Shown: positions 47,141 through 56,509 of the stretch, in pieces
Numbering within the stretch: the first letter of the stretch is position 1
Layout of the letters: every line of letters starts with the position of its first letter
Assembly: GCF_023100905.1 (NCBI RefSeq)
Contig: NZ_CP064686.1
Coordinates: forward strand, 3,348,001-3,412,000
Reading direction: 5' to 3'
DNA length: 64,000 nucleotides
Source of the DNA: Bradyrhizobium sp. 4
GTDB lineage: Bacteria > Pseudomonadota > Alphaproteobacteria > Rhizobiales > Xanthobacteraceae
Made by a program: the position numbers and the translations under genes
Notes under the pieces: model-generated
Seen by the model: only the letters and a program-made list of their open reading frames with translations
Database searches by the model: none
Told to the model about the DNA's origin: nothing

Positions 47141-47785
47141 ATGTCCGCGCGCATTCCCATCACCTACCTGTTCGACCCGCTCTGCGGCTGGTGCTACGGG
47201 GCCTCCACGCTGATCGAGCAACTCGTCGCCCGACCGGATTTTGCTATCGAACTTGCGCCGACAGGCCTGTTCGCCGGCGAGGGCGCGCGTCCGATGGACG
47301 ACGGCTTTGCCGCCTATGCCTAGACCAACGACCAGCGGATTTCGCGCTTGAGCGGTCAGCCCTTCAGCGAAGCCTATCGCCGCGATGTGCTGGGCGACCG
47401 CACGCGCCTGTTCGACTCCGGCCCGGCCACATTGGCGCTCACGGCTGTCGCGCTCACGGCGCCTGATCGGGAGTTCGCGGCGCTGAAGGCCTTCCAGCTC
47501 GTCCGCTATGTCGAAGGCCGCGACAGCACCGACATGTCCGTTCTGTCGGATGTGCTCTGCGCGATGAACTTGCCGGAGGTTGCCGCCCGCCTGGCGAGCC
47601 CCGACAACGTATTGATCGCCGCGTATCGCGCGCGTCTCGAGGCAGCGCGTGCCGAAATGCGCCGGCTCGGCGCCAACGGCGTCCCGGCCCTGATCGTAGG
47701 CACCGGCAATGATCGCGGCCTTGTGCAAGCAAGCGCGCTGTTCGGCAGCCTGGACGTCCTGATCGATGGACTGAAGGCGGCGTGA
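47141..47785 (+). pseudogene. DsbA-family oxidoreductase with in-frame TAG
   Basis: Thioredoxin-fold DsbA-family protein (2-hydroxychromene isomerase/FrnE type) of about 214 codons broken at codon 61. MSARIPITYLFDPLCGWCYG contains the CxxC active site. The frame reads AAYA, TAG at 47321-47323, then TNDQRISRLSGQPFSEAYRR and on to the normal end. Tryptophan is the likely lost residue (TGG to TAG). AAGGAG precedes the ATG at 47141. The rest of the frame is intact, so the mutation is recent. It diverges from a LysR gene. Confidence 0.85.
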
Positions 47786-47857
47786 GCGCAGCGATCAACA
47801 CAGTCGAGACCATCCCATTTGAATTTCGAAATTGCAGACCAGCACCAGGAGACCAAC

Positions 47858-48754
47858 ATGCTGACAAGGAGAACCATCATGAAAACCACTCTCGCCGCGG
47901 GCGCCGCAGCAGTCTTCGCACCCGCAGGCGTCGGCCATGCCGCCGGCGGACTCACCTGGAAGCATTTTCCAGCCGGACAGAACGGCTTCTTCCGGGCTCC
48001 CGTTCTGGTGTCCGGGCCGAGCGAAGCCGTGCTGATCGATGGCGGCTTCACATTGTCCGATGGCAAGGCTGTCGCTGACGCCATCAAGGCCACCGGCAAG
48101 AAGCTCACCACCATCTATATCAGCCAGTCGGACCCGGATTATTATTTCAGCCTCGGCGCCATCAAGGCGGCGTTCCCGGAGGCCCGCGTGCTCGCGACGC
48201 CCGCAACATTGGCGGCCATTAACGCCAGCGTCGAAAAGAAGCTTGCCGTCTGGGGGCCGCAGCTCAAGGCGAACGGCCCGCAGGTGCTCGCCGATGTGGT
48301 CATCCCCGAAGCGTTCGACGGCAAGACGCTCAGCGTGGACGGCGAGACCATCGAGATCGTCAGCGCGGATGGCCTGGCCAACCGGCGCTACCTGTTCGTG
48401 CCCTCGCTCAACGCGGTGTTCGGCGGCGTGCTGATCTTCTCCGGCGTCCATGTCTGGACCGCCGACACGCCGACCCGAGAGCAGCGCGCCGCCTGGATCG
48501 CCAATCTCGAAAAGATCGCGGCGCGCAAGCCGGCGGTCGTCGTCCCCGGCCATCTGTCGGTGGATGGGAAGACCGACCTATCCGGTGTCGAGCACACCAT
48601 CGCCTACCTCAAGGCGTTCGACGAAGAGCTGGCCAAGGTCAAGGAGTCCGCGGCGCTCAAGGCGGCGATGGAAGCGCGCTTCCCCGGCCTCGGCATGGGC
48701 GTTGCACTCGACATCGGCGCCAAGGTCGCCACCGGCGAGATGAAATGGGGTTGA
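47858..48754 (+). CDS. MBL-fold protein with Tat-type signal, metal ligands missing
   Basis: A 298-residue metallo-beta-lactamase-fold protein. TRRTIMKT is a twin-arginine motif, followed by a hydrophobic stretch ending VGHA. VLIDGGFTL gives the first strand Asp. The HxHxDH position reads SQSDPDYYF at residues 89-97, so the zinc histidines are replaced; VVVPGHLS keeps the later GH. Catalysis by the normal mechanism is unlikely. The ATG at 47858 has AGGAG upstream. It is followed directly by a SnoaL-like gene. Confidence 0.8.
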   Translation: MLTRRTIMKTTLAAGAAAVFAPAGVGHAAGGLTWKHFPAGQNGFFRAPVLVSGPSEAVLIDGGFTLSDGKAVADAIKATGKKLTTIYISQSDPDYYFSLGAIKAAFPEARVLATPATLAAINASVEKKLAVWGPQLKANGPQVLADVVIPEAFDGKTLSVDGETIEIVSADGLANRRYLFVPSLNAVFGGVLIFSGVHVWTADTPTREQRAAWIANLEKIAARKPAVVVPGHLSVDGKTDLSGVEHTIAYLKAFDEELAKVKESAALKAAMEARFPGLGMGVALDIGAKVATGEMKWG

Positions 48755-48755
48755 G

Positions 48756-49160
48756 ATGGGGGCGAACCTCGACCTGATCCGCGCCACCTACGAGGGATCG
48801 TCGTCGGAAGAGAACGGCCGCAATCTCTTGGCCGCTCTCGCTCCCGATGCCGCATGGACCGAAGCGGAAGGATTTCCGTACGCGGGCACCTATGTCGGAC
48901 CCGACGCGATCATCTCAGGTGTGTTCCGGCGTCTCACCACTGAATGGACCGGCTACCGCGCCGATGTTCACACCTATCTCGAAGACGGCGACCGCGTCGC
49001 CGCCTTCGGCGTCTACTCAGGCACCTACAAGGCGACGGGCACATCCATGCGCGCGACGTTCGCGCATCTCTATCTGCTGAAGGACGGCAAGATCGCCAGC
49101 ATGACCCAATATGTCGACACCGCGATGGTGCAGAAGGCGTTGGAGCCTGCTGGCCAGTAA
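48756..49160 (+). CDS. SnoaL-like NTF2-fold protein
   Basis: A 134-residue NTF2-like protein. NLDLIRATYEGSSSEENGRN, TYVGPDAIISGVFRRLTTEW and HLYLLKDGKIASMTQYVDTA form the alpha+beta cone. It starts one base after the MBL gene stop, so they are translated together. Ligand and activity are not known. Confidence 0.85.
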   Translation: MGANLDLIRATYEGSSSEENGRNLLAALAPDAAWTEAEGFPYAGTYVGPDAIISGVFRRLTTEWTGYRADVHTYLEDGDRVAAFGVYSGTYKATGTSMRATFAHLYLLKDGKIASMTQYVDTAMVQKALEPAGQ

Positions 49161-49302
49161 CGGCCGGCAGATGTTGGAATATACGAGAGAGGGCGCCCAT
49201 CACGCTCAAAATAGGATCGACGGGATGCCTGCCAAACCGCAAGATCGGTCGAGCGTGTCATGGCCGTCAGCGACTAGATGGAGCCGCCACGGAGGAGGGA
49301 CG

Positions 49303-50184
49303 ATGAAGGCGGCGCTGCAAAACTATCAGGACCGGATGCGACGGGTGCTTGATCATATCGACCGGCATCTCGACGATGATCTGGATCTGGACACGGTGAG
49401 TGCTGTTGCGGCTTTCTCAAAATTTCATTTCCACCGGCAGTTCTCGGCAACCTTCGGATTATCAGTGCATCGCTATGTCCAGCTGGCCCGCATGAAGCGC
49501 GCTTCGCATCAGCTGGCCTTTATGGACGCCCTTGATGTCACGGAGATTGCGATGGATGCCGGTTACGATGCGCCTGACGCCTTCGCCCGCGCCTTTCGGC
49601 AACGGTTCGGACAATCGCCGTCGTCGTTCCGGAAGTCTCCCGACTGGGAGCCGTGGCTTGCGGCCTTCGGGCCTCTCGACAATGCGAGGAACAAGCTCAT
49701 GCAGAAGACCTTTACCTTTGACGACGTGACGATCCGCGATGTGCAACCCACCAAGGTGGCGATCATGGAGCATCGCGGCGACCCGGCGACGCTTCCCGCC
49801 ACGATCCAGCGCTTCATCGCGTGGCGCAAGGTGGCGAACCTGCACCCCAGGACAAGTCCGACCTTCACGGTCTGGCGCTCCGAGCGGCGTCCTGCCTCGC
49901 CGGCCGAGTACAGCACGGACCTCTGCGTCGGGACCGACCAGCCGATCGCGGCGAACGGCGAAGAGATCAAGGCCGGCGAGATCCCCGGCGGACGTTGCGC
50001 GGTGCTGCGCGTCGTCGGCTACACCGACAATCTCGAGCCGGCCGCGCTCTTCCTTTATCGCGACTGGCTTCCCGCCAGCGGCGAAGAAGCGCGCGACTTC
50101 CCGATCTATTGCCAGCGGCTGAGCTTGTTTCCCGAGGTGCCGGAGCACGAGACGGTCGCGGACGTTTTCTTGCCGCTGAAGTAG
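49303..50184 (+). CDS. AraC family regulator with GyrI-like effector domain
   Basis: A 293-residue protein. The N-terminal AraC double helix-turn-helix spans VLDHIDRHLDDDLDLDTVSA, FSKFHFHRQFSATFGLSVHR and VTEIAMDAGYDAPDAFARAF. From about residue 125 a GyrI-like/SOUL-type effector-binding domain follows (VTIRDVQPTKVAIMEHRGDP). This SbmC/Rob-like layout binds small lipophilic ligands. A GGAGGAGGG ribosome site precedes the ATG at 49303. Its targets are unknown. Confidence 0.9.
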   Translation: MKAALQNYQDRMRRVLDHIDRHLDDDLDLDTVSAVAAFSKFHFHRQFSATFGLSVHRYVQLARMKRASHQLAFMDALDVTEIAMDAGYDAPDAFARAFRQRFGQSPSSFRKSPDWEPWLAAFGPLDNARNKLMQKTFTFDDVTIRDVQPTKVAIMEHRGDPATLPATIQRFIAWRKVANLHPRTSPTFTVWRSERRPASPAEYSTDLCVGTDQPIAANGEEIKAGEIPGGRCAVLRVVGYTDNLEPAALFLYRDWLPASGEEARDFPIYCQRLSLFPEVPEHETVADVFLPLK

Positions 50185-50351
50185 CGTCTGCTGACGGCGG
50201 CCTGTCACTCCGATCACGGAAACCGGCAGGCCGCCATTCGCGGATCAATACCGCCACGATGTGATCCCGCGTTCAACTCGGGAAACGGGTGGCAGCTCGC
50301 TGGTGCCTGATGTCTTGTTCGGCTCCTTTTCGACATCAGGAGAGTCTCGCG

Positions 50352-51110
50352 GTGGAACTGGCAAACAAGACGATCATCATAACCGGTGCCAGCAGCGGCA
50401 TCGGTGCTGCCGCAGCATCATTGTTCGCGTCCGAAGGCGCCGATGTGGTGCTCGGGGCGCGTCGCGGCCCCGAGCTGCAGGCCGTTGTTGCAAGCATCAA
50501 GAGCGCCGGAGGGCGCGCGACGTTTCTCGCCGGCGATGTTCGGGACACCGGCTATGCAGCCCGCCTTGTCGAGCACGCCGTCAAGACTTTCGGAAAGCTC
50601 GACGGCGCCTTCAACAATGCCGGCATTGTCGGCGACATGACGCCAGTCCCCGAGATGAGCGTCGAAAACTGGACCGATGTGCTTGCGGTGAATCTCACCT
50701 CGGCGTTCCTCAGCGCAAAGGCGCAGATCCCGGCGCTGCGCAAGCAGGGCGGCGGTTCGATCGTTTTTACCTCGTCCTTCGTTGGCTTCAGCAACGGGGG
50801 CCTGCCGGGAATGGCGGCGTACGCAGCCTCAAAGGCAGGACTGATCGGCCTGGCTCAATCACTGGGCGCCGAGCATGCGGCCGAAGGCATTCGGGTCAAC
50901 GCGCTCCTGCCTGGAGGGACCATCACCCCGGCGGCAGGCGAGGGAAATCCCGACGCCTTGAATTTCATCGCCGGGCTTCACCCGATGAAGCGGATGGCCA
51001 GTTCCAAGGAGATCGCGCAAGCGGCGGTTTTTCTCCTGAGCGACCGGGCATCGTTCATGACCGGCAGTCCCATGACGGTGGATGGCGGCATGTCGGTGCG
51101 CCTGACCTGA
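50352..51110 (+). CDS. SDR family oxidoreductase
   Basis: Short-chain dehydrogenase of 252 residues. TIIITGASSGIGAAAASLFA is the cofactor motif, NNAGI the strand 4 motif, FTSSFVG carries the catalytic Ser and AYAASKAGLIG the Tyr-Lys pair. The GTG at 50352, with AGGAGAG upstream, gives the normal start; the frame to 50289 adds an unlike tail. The substrate is unknown. Confidence 0.9.
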   Translation: MELANKTIIITGASSGIGAAAASLFASEGADVVLGARRGPELQAVVASIKSAGGRATFLAGDVRDTGYAARLVEHAVKTFGKLDGAFNNAGIVGDMTPVPEMSVENWTDVLAVNLTSAFLSAKAQIPALRKQGGGSIVFTSSFVGFSNGGLPGMAAYAASKAGLIGLAQSLGAEHAAEGIRVNALLPGGTITPAAGEGNPDALNFIAGLHPMKRMASSKEIAQAAVFLLSDRASFMTGSPMTVDGGMSVRLT

Positions 51111-51215
51111 CGACGAACCCGCCAAGCGCGCGGCGACGGTCACCTCGGCGCAAACATTGGATGTTCGCCACGTATCTCCATGATACGAGACCCCGTCGTT
51201 CGCTTCCGGAGCCCA

Positions 51216-52481
51216 ATGCCCATGTCCGCCGCCACCGCCGCGAGTCAGCCGTCCGCAACCGCCGCCGAAACCGATTCCGAGACACTCGGCTGGATGAAGG
51301 GCTTCCCGCCACCGGAAAACCGCACCATCTCCTTCCAGAACGGCTCGTTTCGCAGCTTCCCCGAGCTGCGCTGGGCATGGAGCAACATTCGCCAGCTGGT
51401 GCCGACCGTGAACGTCTGGCGCGGGGCGGAGCCTGCATCGGTGCTGCCGCGCCAAGACCATGACATCGGCGCCTCCGCGTCGACCACGATGGACGGCCGG
51501 CCCATGACGTTCGCGAGGATGCTCGAGGAGACCTACACCGACGGCATCGCCGTGCTGCATCGGGGCAGGCTGATCTATGAGCGCTATTTCGGCGCGTTGA
51601 AGCCGCACAAGCCGCATATCGCGATGTCGGTGACGAAATCGTTCACGGGCGTGCTCGCCGGCATTCTGGTCGCCGAGGGCAAGATCGATCCGCAGGCGCC
51701 TGTCACGGAGTATGTGCCGGAGCTGAAGGCCAGCGCCTTCGGCGATGCGCGCGTGCACGAGGTCATGGATATGACCACCGGGCTCGAATACACGGAGGTC
51801 TATACCGACAAGAACTCTCACGTCTGGGGCCTCCGGCGGGCGAACGGCATGGCACCGATTCCGCCGGATTACGACGGCCCGACCACCATCTTCGAATTTC
51901 TGATGGCGCAGAAGAAGCAGGGCGAGCACGGCAAGGCCTTCGCCTACAAGACCGTCAACACCGACGTGCTCGCCTGGATCATCCGGCGCGTCAGCGGCAT
52001 GAACTTGTCCGATCTGCTCTCCGAGCGCATCTGGCAGCCGATCGGCGCCGAGGAGGACGCGCATTACCACGTCGATCGCATCGGCACCGAAAGCGGCGGT
52101 GGGGGCCTCTCCACCACCTTGCGCGATCTCGCCCGCTTCGGCGAGACCATGCGCAATCACGGCCGCTTCAACGGCCGGCAGATCGTGCCTTCATCTGTTG
52201 TCGAAGACATCGCGCGCGGCGGCGATCCCGAGAAATTCAAGCCCGCCGGTTACACCACGCTACCCGGTGCCTCCTATCGCAATCAATGGTGGGTCACGCA
52301 CAATGCCCACGGCGCCTATATGGCGCGCGGCGTTCACGGGCAGGGCATCTATATCGATCCCAAGGCCGAGATGGTGATCGCGCGCTACGCCTCGCACCCC
52401 GCAGCGGGCAACGCCGCCAACGATCCCGTGACGCTGCCGGCCTACATGGCGCTGGCGAAGGAGCTCATGGCGGGCGGGTGA
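51216..52481 (+). CDS. Serine hydrolase, beta-lactamase class C/6-aminohexanoate-hydrolase type
   Basis: Penicillin-binding-protein-fold hydrolase of about 421 residues. SVTKS at 138-142 is the S-x-x-K motif (nucleophile Ser138) and YKTVNTD near 244 gives the Y-x-N region. GLSTTLRDLARFGETMRNHG and VHGQGIYIDPKAEMVIAR resemble 6-aminohexanoate-dimer hydrolases. It probably cleaves an amide or ester and has no evident signal peptide. GGAG precedes the ATG at 51216; 51180 and 51222 are alternatives. It converges on the carboxylesterase gene. Confidence 0.85.
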   Translation: MPMSAATAASQPSATAAETDSETLGWMKGFPPPENRTISFQNGSFRSFPELRWAWSNIRQLVPTVNVWRGAEPASVLPRQDHDIGASASTTMDGRPMTFARMLEETYTDGIAVLHRGRLIYERYFGALKPHKPHIAMSVTKSFTGVLAGILVAEGKIDPQAPVTEYVPELKASAFGDARVHEVMDMTTGLEYTEVYTDKNSHVWGLRRANGMAPIPPDYDGPTTIFEFLMAQKKQGEHGKAFAYKTVNTDVLAWIIRRVSGMNLSDLLSERIWQPIGAEEDAHYHVDRIGTESGGGGLSTTLRDLARFGETMRNHGRFNGRQIVPSSVVEDIARGGDPEKFKPAGYTTLPGASYRNQWWVTHNAHGAYMARGVHGQGIYIDPKAEMVIARYASHPAAGNAANDPVTLPAYMALAKELMAGG

Positions 52482-52488
52482 GGTACGC

Positions 52489-54036
52489 CTACGGCAGCTC
52501 CCGCCAGCGCATCGGCAAAATGCCGTCCTGCCTGAAACTGGCGAGGAAGCGGAAGCGGGCGGCTTGCGGATTGGGACGGGCTTCGATCGTTGTGCCCAGG
52601 ATCTGCACGACGTCCGTCTCGTCATAGGCCGGCCAGGGTGGCAGGCCCGATCCGTTGGGATCGCCATGCGCCGCGAAATTCACCCAATAGGCCATCATGG
52701 TCCGCGCCAGGGCGCGGTCCTCTTCGGCCGCCGGTGCCGAGCTGCCGATCACCTGTTGCGGTGTGAGTGTGCCGAACACGAACGGAATTTCGGTGACGTG
52801 CGAGGCGATCGGCGTGTAGCGCGAGGTATAGCTGAAGTGATAGCCGTAGACCGGCGCGCGTCCCCCGCGCCAATGCAATCGCAGCCACTGCCAGCATTGC
52901 TCGCCAACTACATAGTCGCCGTTAAGCGCCGCCGCGGAAGTCCTGGCCTCCGCGTCGGTCGCCGCGGGGTAGACCTTCAGGAAATCGGCCAAGCGCTCCT
53001 TGCCGAACATCGCCTCGGCCGCGGAGACAAAGGCTTGCGCTGATTGATCGGGCAGTGACTGCGAACGGAAAGGAAATTCCTCGGCCGCATTCCAGCCCGC
53101 CAGTAGCGGGATGTGCATCTGTTCGCCGCGCAGGAAGCGCCGCGCGGGCACATCAGGCACAACATGACCATCGATGCTCGGCGAGAAGGCCGTCACGACC
53201 GGGCTGGTCCTGAAACTCCACGGCGCGGATGCATTCAACCGATCGGCCGGCATGCTGCGCAAAGCTGCGATCGACGCGTTGTGCTGTTGCCGGGCATAAG
53301 CCAGACCACGCGCGCGGGCTTCTTCAAAGCCCTGGAGTGGGCCGTGCTTGCCGTCCCAGAACGCACCGCTCTGCCCAATGGCCTTGTGAAACAGTCCGTG
53401 CGCGAGCGGCGAGGCCATCAGGATGCCGACGGCCATGGCGCCGGCGGATTCGCCGAACAGGGTGACGTTGTCGGGGTCGCCGCCAAAGCCGGCAATGTTG
53501 GCCTTGACCCAGCGCAGCGCCGCCAGTTGATCCTGCAGGCCGTAATTGCCCGAGGGCGCCTCCGTATCGAGATCGGGATGGGCGAGGAAGCCGAGGATGC
53601 CGAGGCGGTAGTTGAAGCTGACGACGACGACACCCTTCGCTGCTAGCCGGCCGCCATCGGTTGCCGGATTCGCCGAGGAGCCGAACTGAAAGCCGCCGCC
53701 GTGAATCCACACCATCACGGGCCGCTTCTCATCCGCGTGCTTCGCCGCGGTCCAGACATTGAGATAGAGGCAATCCTCGTCACGCGGTCCCGGCCGCTGG
53801 TCGTTTTCGAGCGCCGATAGACACCCCGCGCCGAACACAAGCGCATCGCGCACGCCATCCCAGGGCGCAGGCGGCTGCGGTGCGCACCAACGCAGAGGCC
53901 CGACCGGCGGTGCTGCGTAGGGAATGCCTTTGAACGCGATCACGCTTGCATCGCGCGGGCCGCCACGCACGGCCCCCGCTTGCGTGCGGACCACGCGTTG
54001 CAGCCCGGCTGCTGTCGTACTCGTGAAACCATGCAT
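52489..54036 (-). CDS. Type B carboxylesterase/lipase
   Basis: Alpha/beta hydrolase of 515 residues. DEDCLYLNVW and VMVWIHGGGFQFGS (oxyanion hole) precede VTLFGESAGA with nucleophile Ser197. Family Glu and His should lie in the second half; FSYTSRYTPIASHVTEIPFV is the typical segment before the catalytic His. It hydrolyses carboxylic esters such as aryl or short-chain esters. It diverges from an AraC gene with 125 bases between, which probably controls it. Confidence 0.9.
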   Translation of the reverse strand: MHGFTSTTAAGLQRVVRTQAGAVRGGPRDASVIAFKGIPYAAPPVGPLRWCAPQPPAPWDGVRDALVFGAGCLSALENDQRPGPRDEDCLYLNVWTAAKHADEKRPVMVWIHGGGFQFGSSANPATDGGRLAAKGVVVVSFNYRLGILGFLAHPDLDTEAPSGNYGLQDQLAALRWVKANIAGFGGDPDNVTLFGESAGAMAVGILMASPLAHGLFHKAIGQSGAFWDGKHGPLQGFEEARARGLAYARQQHNASIAALRSMPADRLNASAPWSFRTSPVVTAFSPSIDGHVVPDVPARRFLRGEQMHIPLLAGWNAAEEFPFRSQSLPDQSAQAFVSAAEAMFGKERLADFLKVYPAATDAEARTSAAALNGDYVVGEQCWQWLRLHWRGGRAPVYGYHFSYTSRYTPIASHVTEIPFVFGTLTPQQVIGSSAPAAEEDRALARTMMAYWVNFAAHGDPNGSGLPPWPAYDETDVVQILGTTIEARPNPQAARFRFLASFRQDGILPMRWRELP

Positions 54037-54161
54037 GGCCGTTTCTTTCGATCACGTGGGCGGCGCCCGGACGCCCCGGGCAGGTTCAGGCGGCACCCTA
54101 TCGACATTCCTCTCCGCTCGATTTAGATGTTCCGCCAATCAATTTCTAAAAACCGGCAAGC

Positions 54162-54959
54162 ATGCGGCAGCCGCTCCGTTTTCCATGGTCTGATCTCGAC
54201 GTGGATGATGTTTCCGCGCCCGTCATCGCCGTGCGCGTCGACGTGATCGGGACCAAGGGCGAGGTACCCGATCACAGGCACCGCAAGGGGCAACTTGTCT
54301 TTGCGCTGGGCGGCGCCGTGACGTGCCGCGTTCCCACGGGTCTGTGGATGGTGCCGCCGCATTGCGCGGTGTGGATTCCCGGTGGCCTGCAGCACGGCAA
54401 CCTCGCGACAGAAAATGCCCGGCTGTTCTTCGTCTACATCGAGCCTGATCTCGTGGACCTGCCGGATCGGTGCTGCACGCTTTCGATCTCCCCACTGCTG
54501 CGTGAAGTGATCGTCGAGTTGTCCGATCAGATCGCGGATGACGAGGCGAGGGTGGACCTTCTGGCGAGCGTCCTTCTGCGTGAGCTTCCCCGCATGCCGG
54601 TTCAGCGGCTCCATCTGCCGCTCTCGCCCGAGCCGCGCTTGAAGAAGATTGCCGCAGCGCTGGCGAAAAACCCTTCCGATCGCAAGACATTGGGCGAATG
54701 GGCCGATCGCGTCGCGCTGAGCGAGAGCAGCCTCGCGCGCCTCATTGTCCGGGAGACGGGCTTGAGCTTTGGGCGTTGGCGCCAGCAATTGCACCTGATC
54801 GTCGCCTTGCGGGAGCTGACGTCCGGCGCCAGCGTCCAGCAGGTATCCGCCGCTCTCGGCTACGACTCCGTCGCGGCCTTCATCACCATGTTCAAGAAGG
54901 CGCTCGGGAAACCGCCGGGCAAATATCTGAGCGGCATCTCCTCGGAATATAAGAGTTGA
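54162..54959 (+). CDS. AraC family regulator (cupin-type)
   Basis: A 265-residue regulator. The N-terminal cupin sensor reads VPDHRHRKGQLVFALGGAVT and PPHCAVWIPGGLQHG. The C-terminal pair of helix-turn-helix units reads WADRVALSESSLARLIVRET and VQQVSAALGYDSVAAFITMF, with the final KALGKPPGKYL. It diverges from the carboxylesterase gene and is its likely regulator. Confidence 0.92.
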   Translation: MRQPLRFPWSDLDVDDVSAPVIAVRVDVIGTKGEVPDHRHRKGQLVFALGGAVTCRVPTGLWMVPPHCAVWIPGGLQHGNLATENARLFFVYIEPDLVDLPDRCCTLSISPLLREVIVELSDQIADDEARVDLLASVLLRELPRMPVQRLHLPLSPEPRLKKIAAALAKNPSDRKTLGEWADRVALSESSLARLIVRETGLSFGRWRQQLHLIVALRELTSGASVQQVSAALGYDSVAAFITMFKKALGKPPGKYLSGISSEYKS

Positions 54960-55016
54960 CTTATATTAGTTTAGATCGATATTCATCCTTGCACGAAACG
55001 ACAGGGAGCAAGCGCT

Positions 55017-55679
55017 ATGGAGATCGACATCGTCAGGGTATTGGGGCTGGTTACGCGCTCGGTGAGGAATTTCGAGAAGGACGGGAAAGCGGCCGGTGCG
55101 GTGACGCTGACGCGACTATACGAGACCAGCGTCGACGATCTCTGGGACGCAGTGACCAGCCCACAACGCATTCCGCGCTGGTTCTTGCCGGTCGAGGGAG
55201 ATCTCCGGCTCGGTGGAAAGTACCAGCTCAAGGGAAATGCCGGCGGGACCATCACGGCGTGTACGCCGCCGACCCATTTTGCAGCGACGTGGGAATTCGG
55301 CGGCGCGATGAGCTGGATCGATGTCAAGCTGACGGCAGAACGAAGCCAGGCGCGCTTGACGCTTGAGCACACCGCTATCATCGAGGATCATTGGAATCAG
55401 TTCGGTCCAGGGGCAGTCGGCATCGGCTGGGATCTCGCTATTGCGGGGCTGGAGCGATATGTTGCGACCGGGGCATCGGTCGACCATGAGACGGCCGAGG
55501 CATGGATGGGCTCTCCCGCGGGCAAGGAATTCATGACGAGCAGCGGCGAGTATTGGCGCGCGGCGCACGTCGCAAGCGGCGTGGATCCTGCCTCCGCCAA
55601 GCAGCGGTCGGACCGCACCATCGCTTTCTATCGCGGCGAGACGCCGCCCGACGTCGCGCATCCGGGCACAGGAAGCTGA
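55017..55679 (+). CDS. SRPBCC (AHSA1-like) family protein
   Basis: A 220-residue helix-grip protein of the START/AHSA1 group. TRLYETSVDDLWDAVTSPQR, IPRWFLPVEGDLRLGGKYQL and TWEFGGAMSWIDVKL are the family core. It may bind a lipid or act as co-chaperone-like factor; substrate unknown. AGGGAG lies upstream. It overlaps the ArsR gene start by one base, so they are co-translated. Confidence 0.9.
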   Translation: MEIDIVRVLGLVTRSVRNFEKDGKAAGAVTLTRLYETSVDDLWDAVTSPQRIPRWFLPVEGDLRLGGKYQLKGNAGGTITACTPPTHFAATWEFGGAMSWIDVKLTAERSQARLTLEHTAIIEDHWNQFGPGAVGIGWDLAIAGLERYVATGASVDHETAEAWMGSPAGKEFMTSSGEYWRAAHVASGVDPASAKQRSDRTIAFYRGETPPDVAHPGTGS

Positions 55680-56041
55680 TGCAAATCTTCGATGTCCTTG
55701 CCGATCCCGTCCGCCGTCGCATCCTTGAGCTGCTTGCGCCCGGCGAGATGGCGTCAGGTGAGGTCGTCGAGGCGATCGGAGCGGAGTTCGGGATCACGCA
55801 GGCCGCCGTGTCGCAGCACCTCAAGGTGCTGCGCGAGAGCGGCTTCGCGACTGTTCGGGCGGAGGCGCAACGACGGCTCTATTCGGTCGACGTCGCGGGG
55901 CTCCAAGCGGTGGATGCGTGGATCGGTCAGTTCCGCAATTTCTGGGAGCCGAAGCTGGACGCCCTGGCGACGGAAATCGCACGCGGCAAACGCGAGTGTC
56001 GTAATGCTCCAATGAACAAGCGGAGCGGGAAGAGGGCGTGA
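55679..56041 (+). CDS. ArsR family regulator
   Basis: Winged-helix regulator of 120 residues. FDVLADPVRRRILELLAPGE, GITQAAVSQHLKVLRESGFA and RAEAQRRLYSVDVAGLQAVD match the ArsR helix-turn-helix core. It has no Cys metal site, so it is probably of the SRPBCC-linked ArsR type, not a metal sensor. Its ATG overlaps the SRPBCC stop (TGATG). In most genomes the ArsR gene comes first in this pair; here it is second. Confidence 0.9.
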   Translation: MQIFDVLADPVRRRILELLAPGEMASGEVVEAIGAEFGITQAAVSQHLKVLRESGFATVRAEAQRRLYSVDVAGLQAVDAWIGQFRNFWEPKLDALATEIARGKRECRNAPMNKRSGKRA

Positions 56042-56079
56042 AGGCATCGCGGCAAAGGCAAAGTCGCCAAGGCGCCGCT

Positions 56080-56484
56080 TCAGTGAGGCACGAAAGGCGC
56101 TGCCAAGACTGCAAGCATGCCAAAGCTGGCGACATTCCAGAACAGTGAGCGGACGAGCGGTACGCCGGATAGGTAAAGCGCGGTGTAGGCGATGCGTCCG
56201 CCAAGATAGGCGATCGATCCCCAATAGGTCAGCTCGTTGTGAGCGCCTGCGGCGTGAGAGATGAGGATCGCGGCGGCAAAGAATGGAAACGTCTCCATGT
56301 AGTTGCGGAAATTTCGGTTGAGCCGGCCGGGGATGGGCTTGAGCGGCGGCATCTCGGTGTCGCGCGGGCTCGCAGCCCATCTGAGGCCGTATTGCAGGTT
56401 CGCGGCTTGCGCGGTGGCGACAAGCTGTACGAAGCCCCAGACGATTGCGGCGGCCAGCATCGATAGCTCGAAGCTCATCGCCAT
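56080..56484 (-). CDS. MAPEG family membrane protein
   Basis: A 134-residue protein with four membrane helices. LKPIPGRLNRNFRNYMETFP is the MAPEG loop and YLGGRIAYTALYLSGVPLVR the third helix region, like eukaryotic-type and bacterial MAPEG proteins. Function may involve glutathione or eicosanoid-like lipids, but the bacterial role is open. ATGs at 56484 and 56478 are alternatives. It is in tandem with the GFA gene. Confidence 0.88.
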   Translation of the reverse strand: MAMSFELSMLAAAIVWGFVQLVATAQAANLQYGLRWAASPRDTEMPPLKPIPGRLNRNFRNYMETFPFFAAAILISHAAGAHNELTYWGSIAYLGGRIAYTALYLSGVPLVRSLFWNVASFGMLAVLAAPFVPH

Positions 56485-56509
56485 TGGCTGTCTCCCAATC
56501 TGCAAAAAA

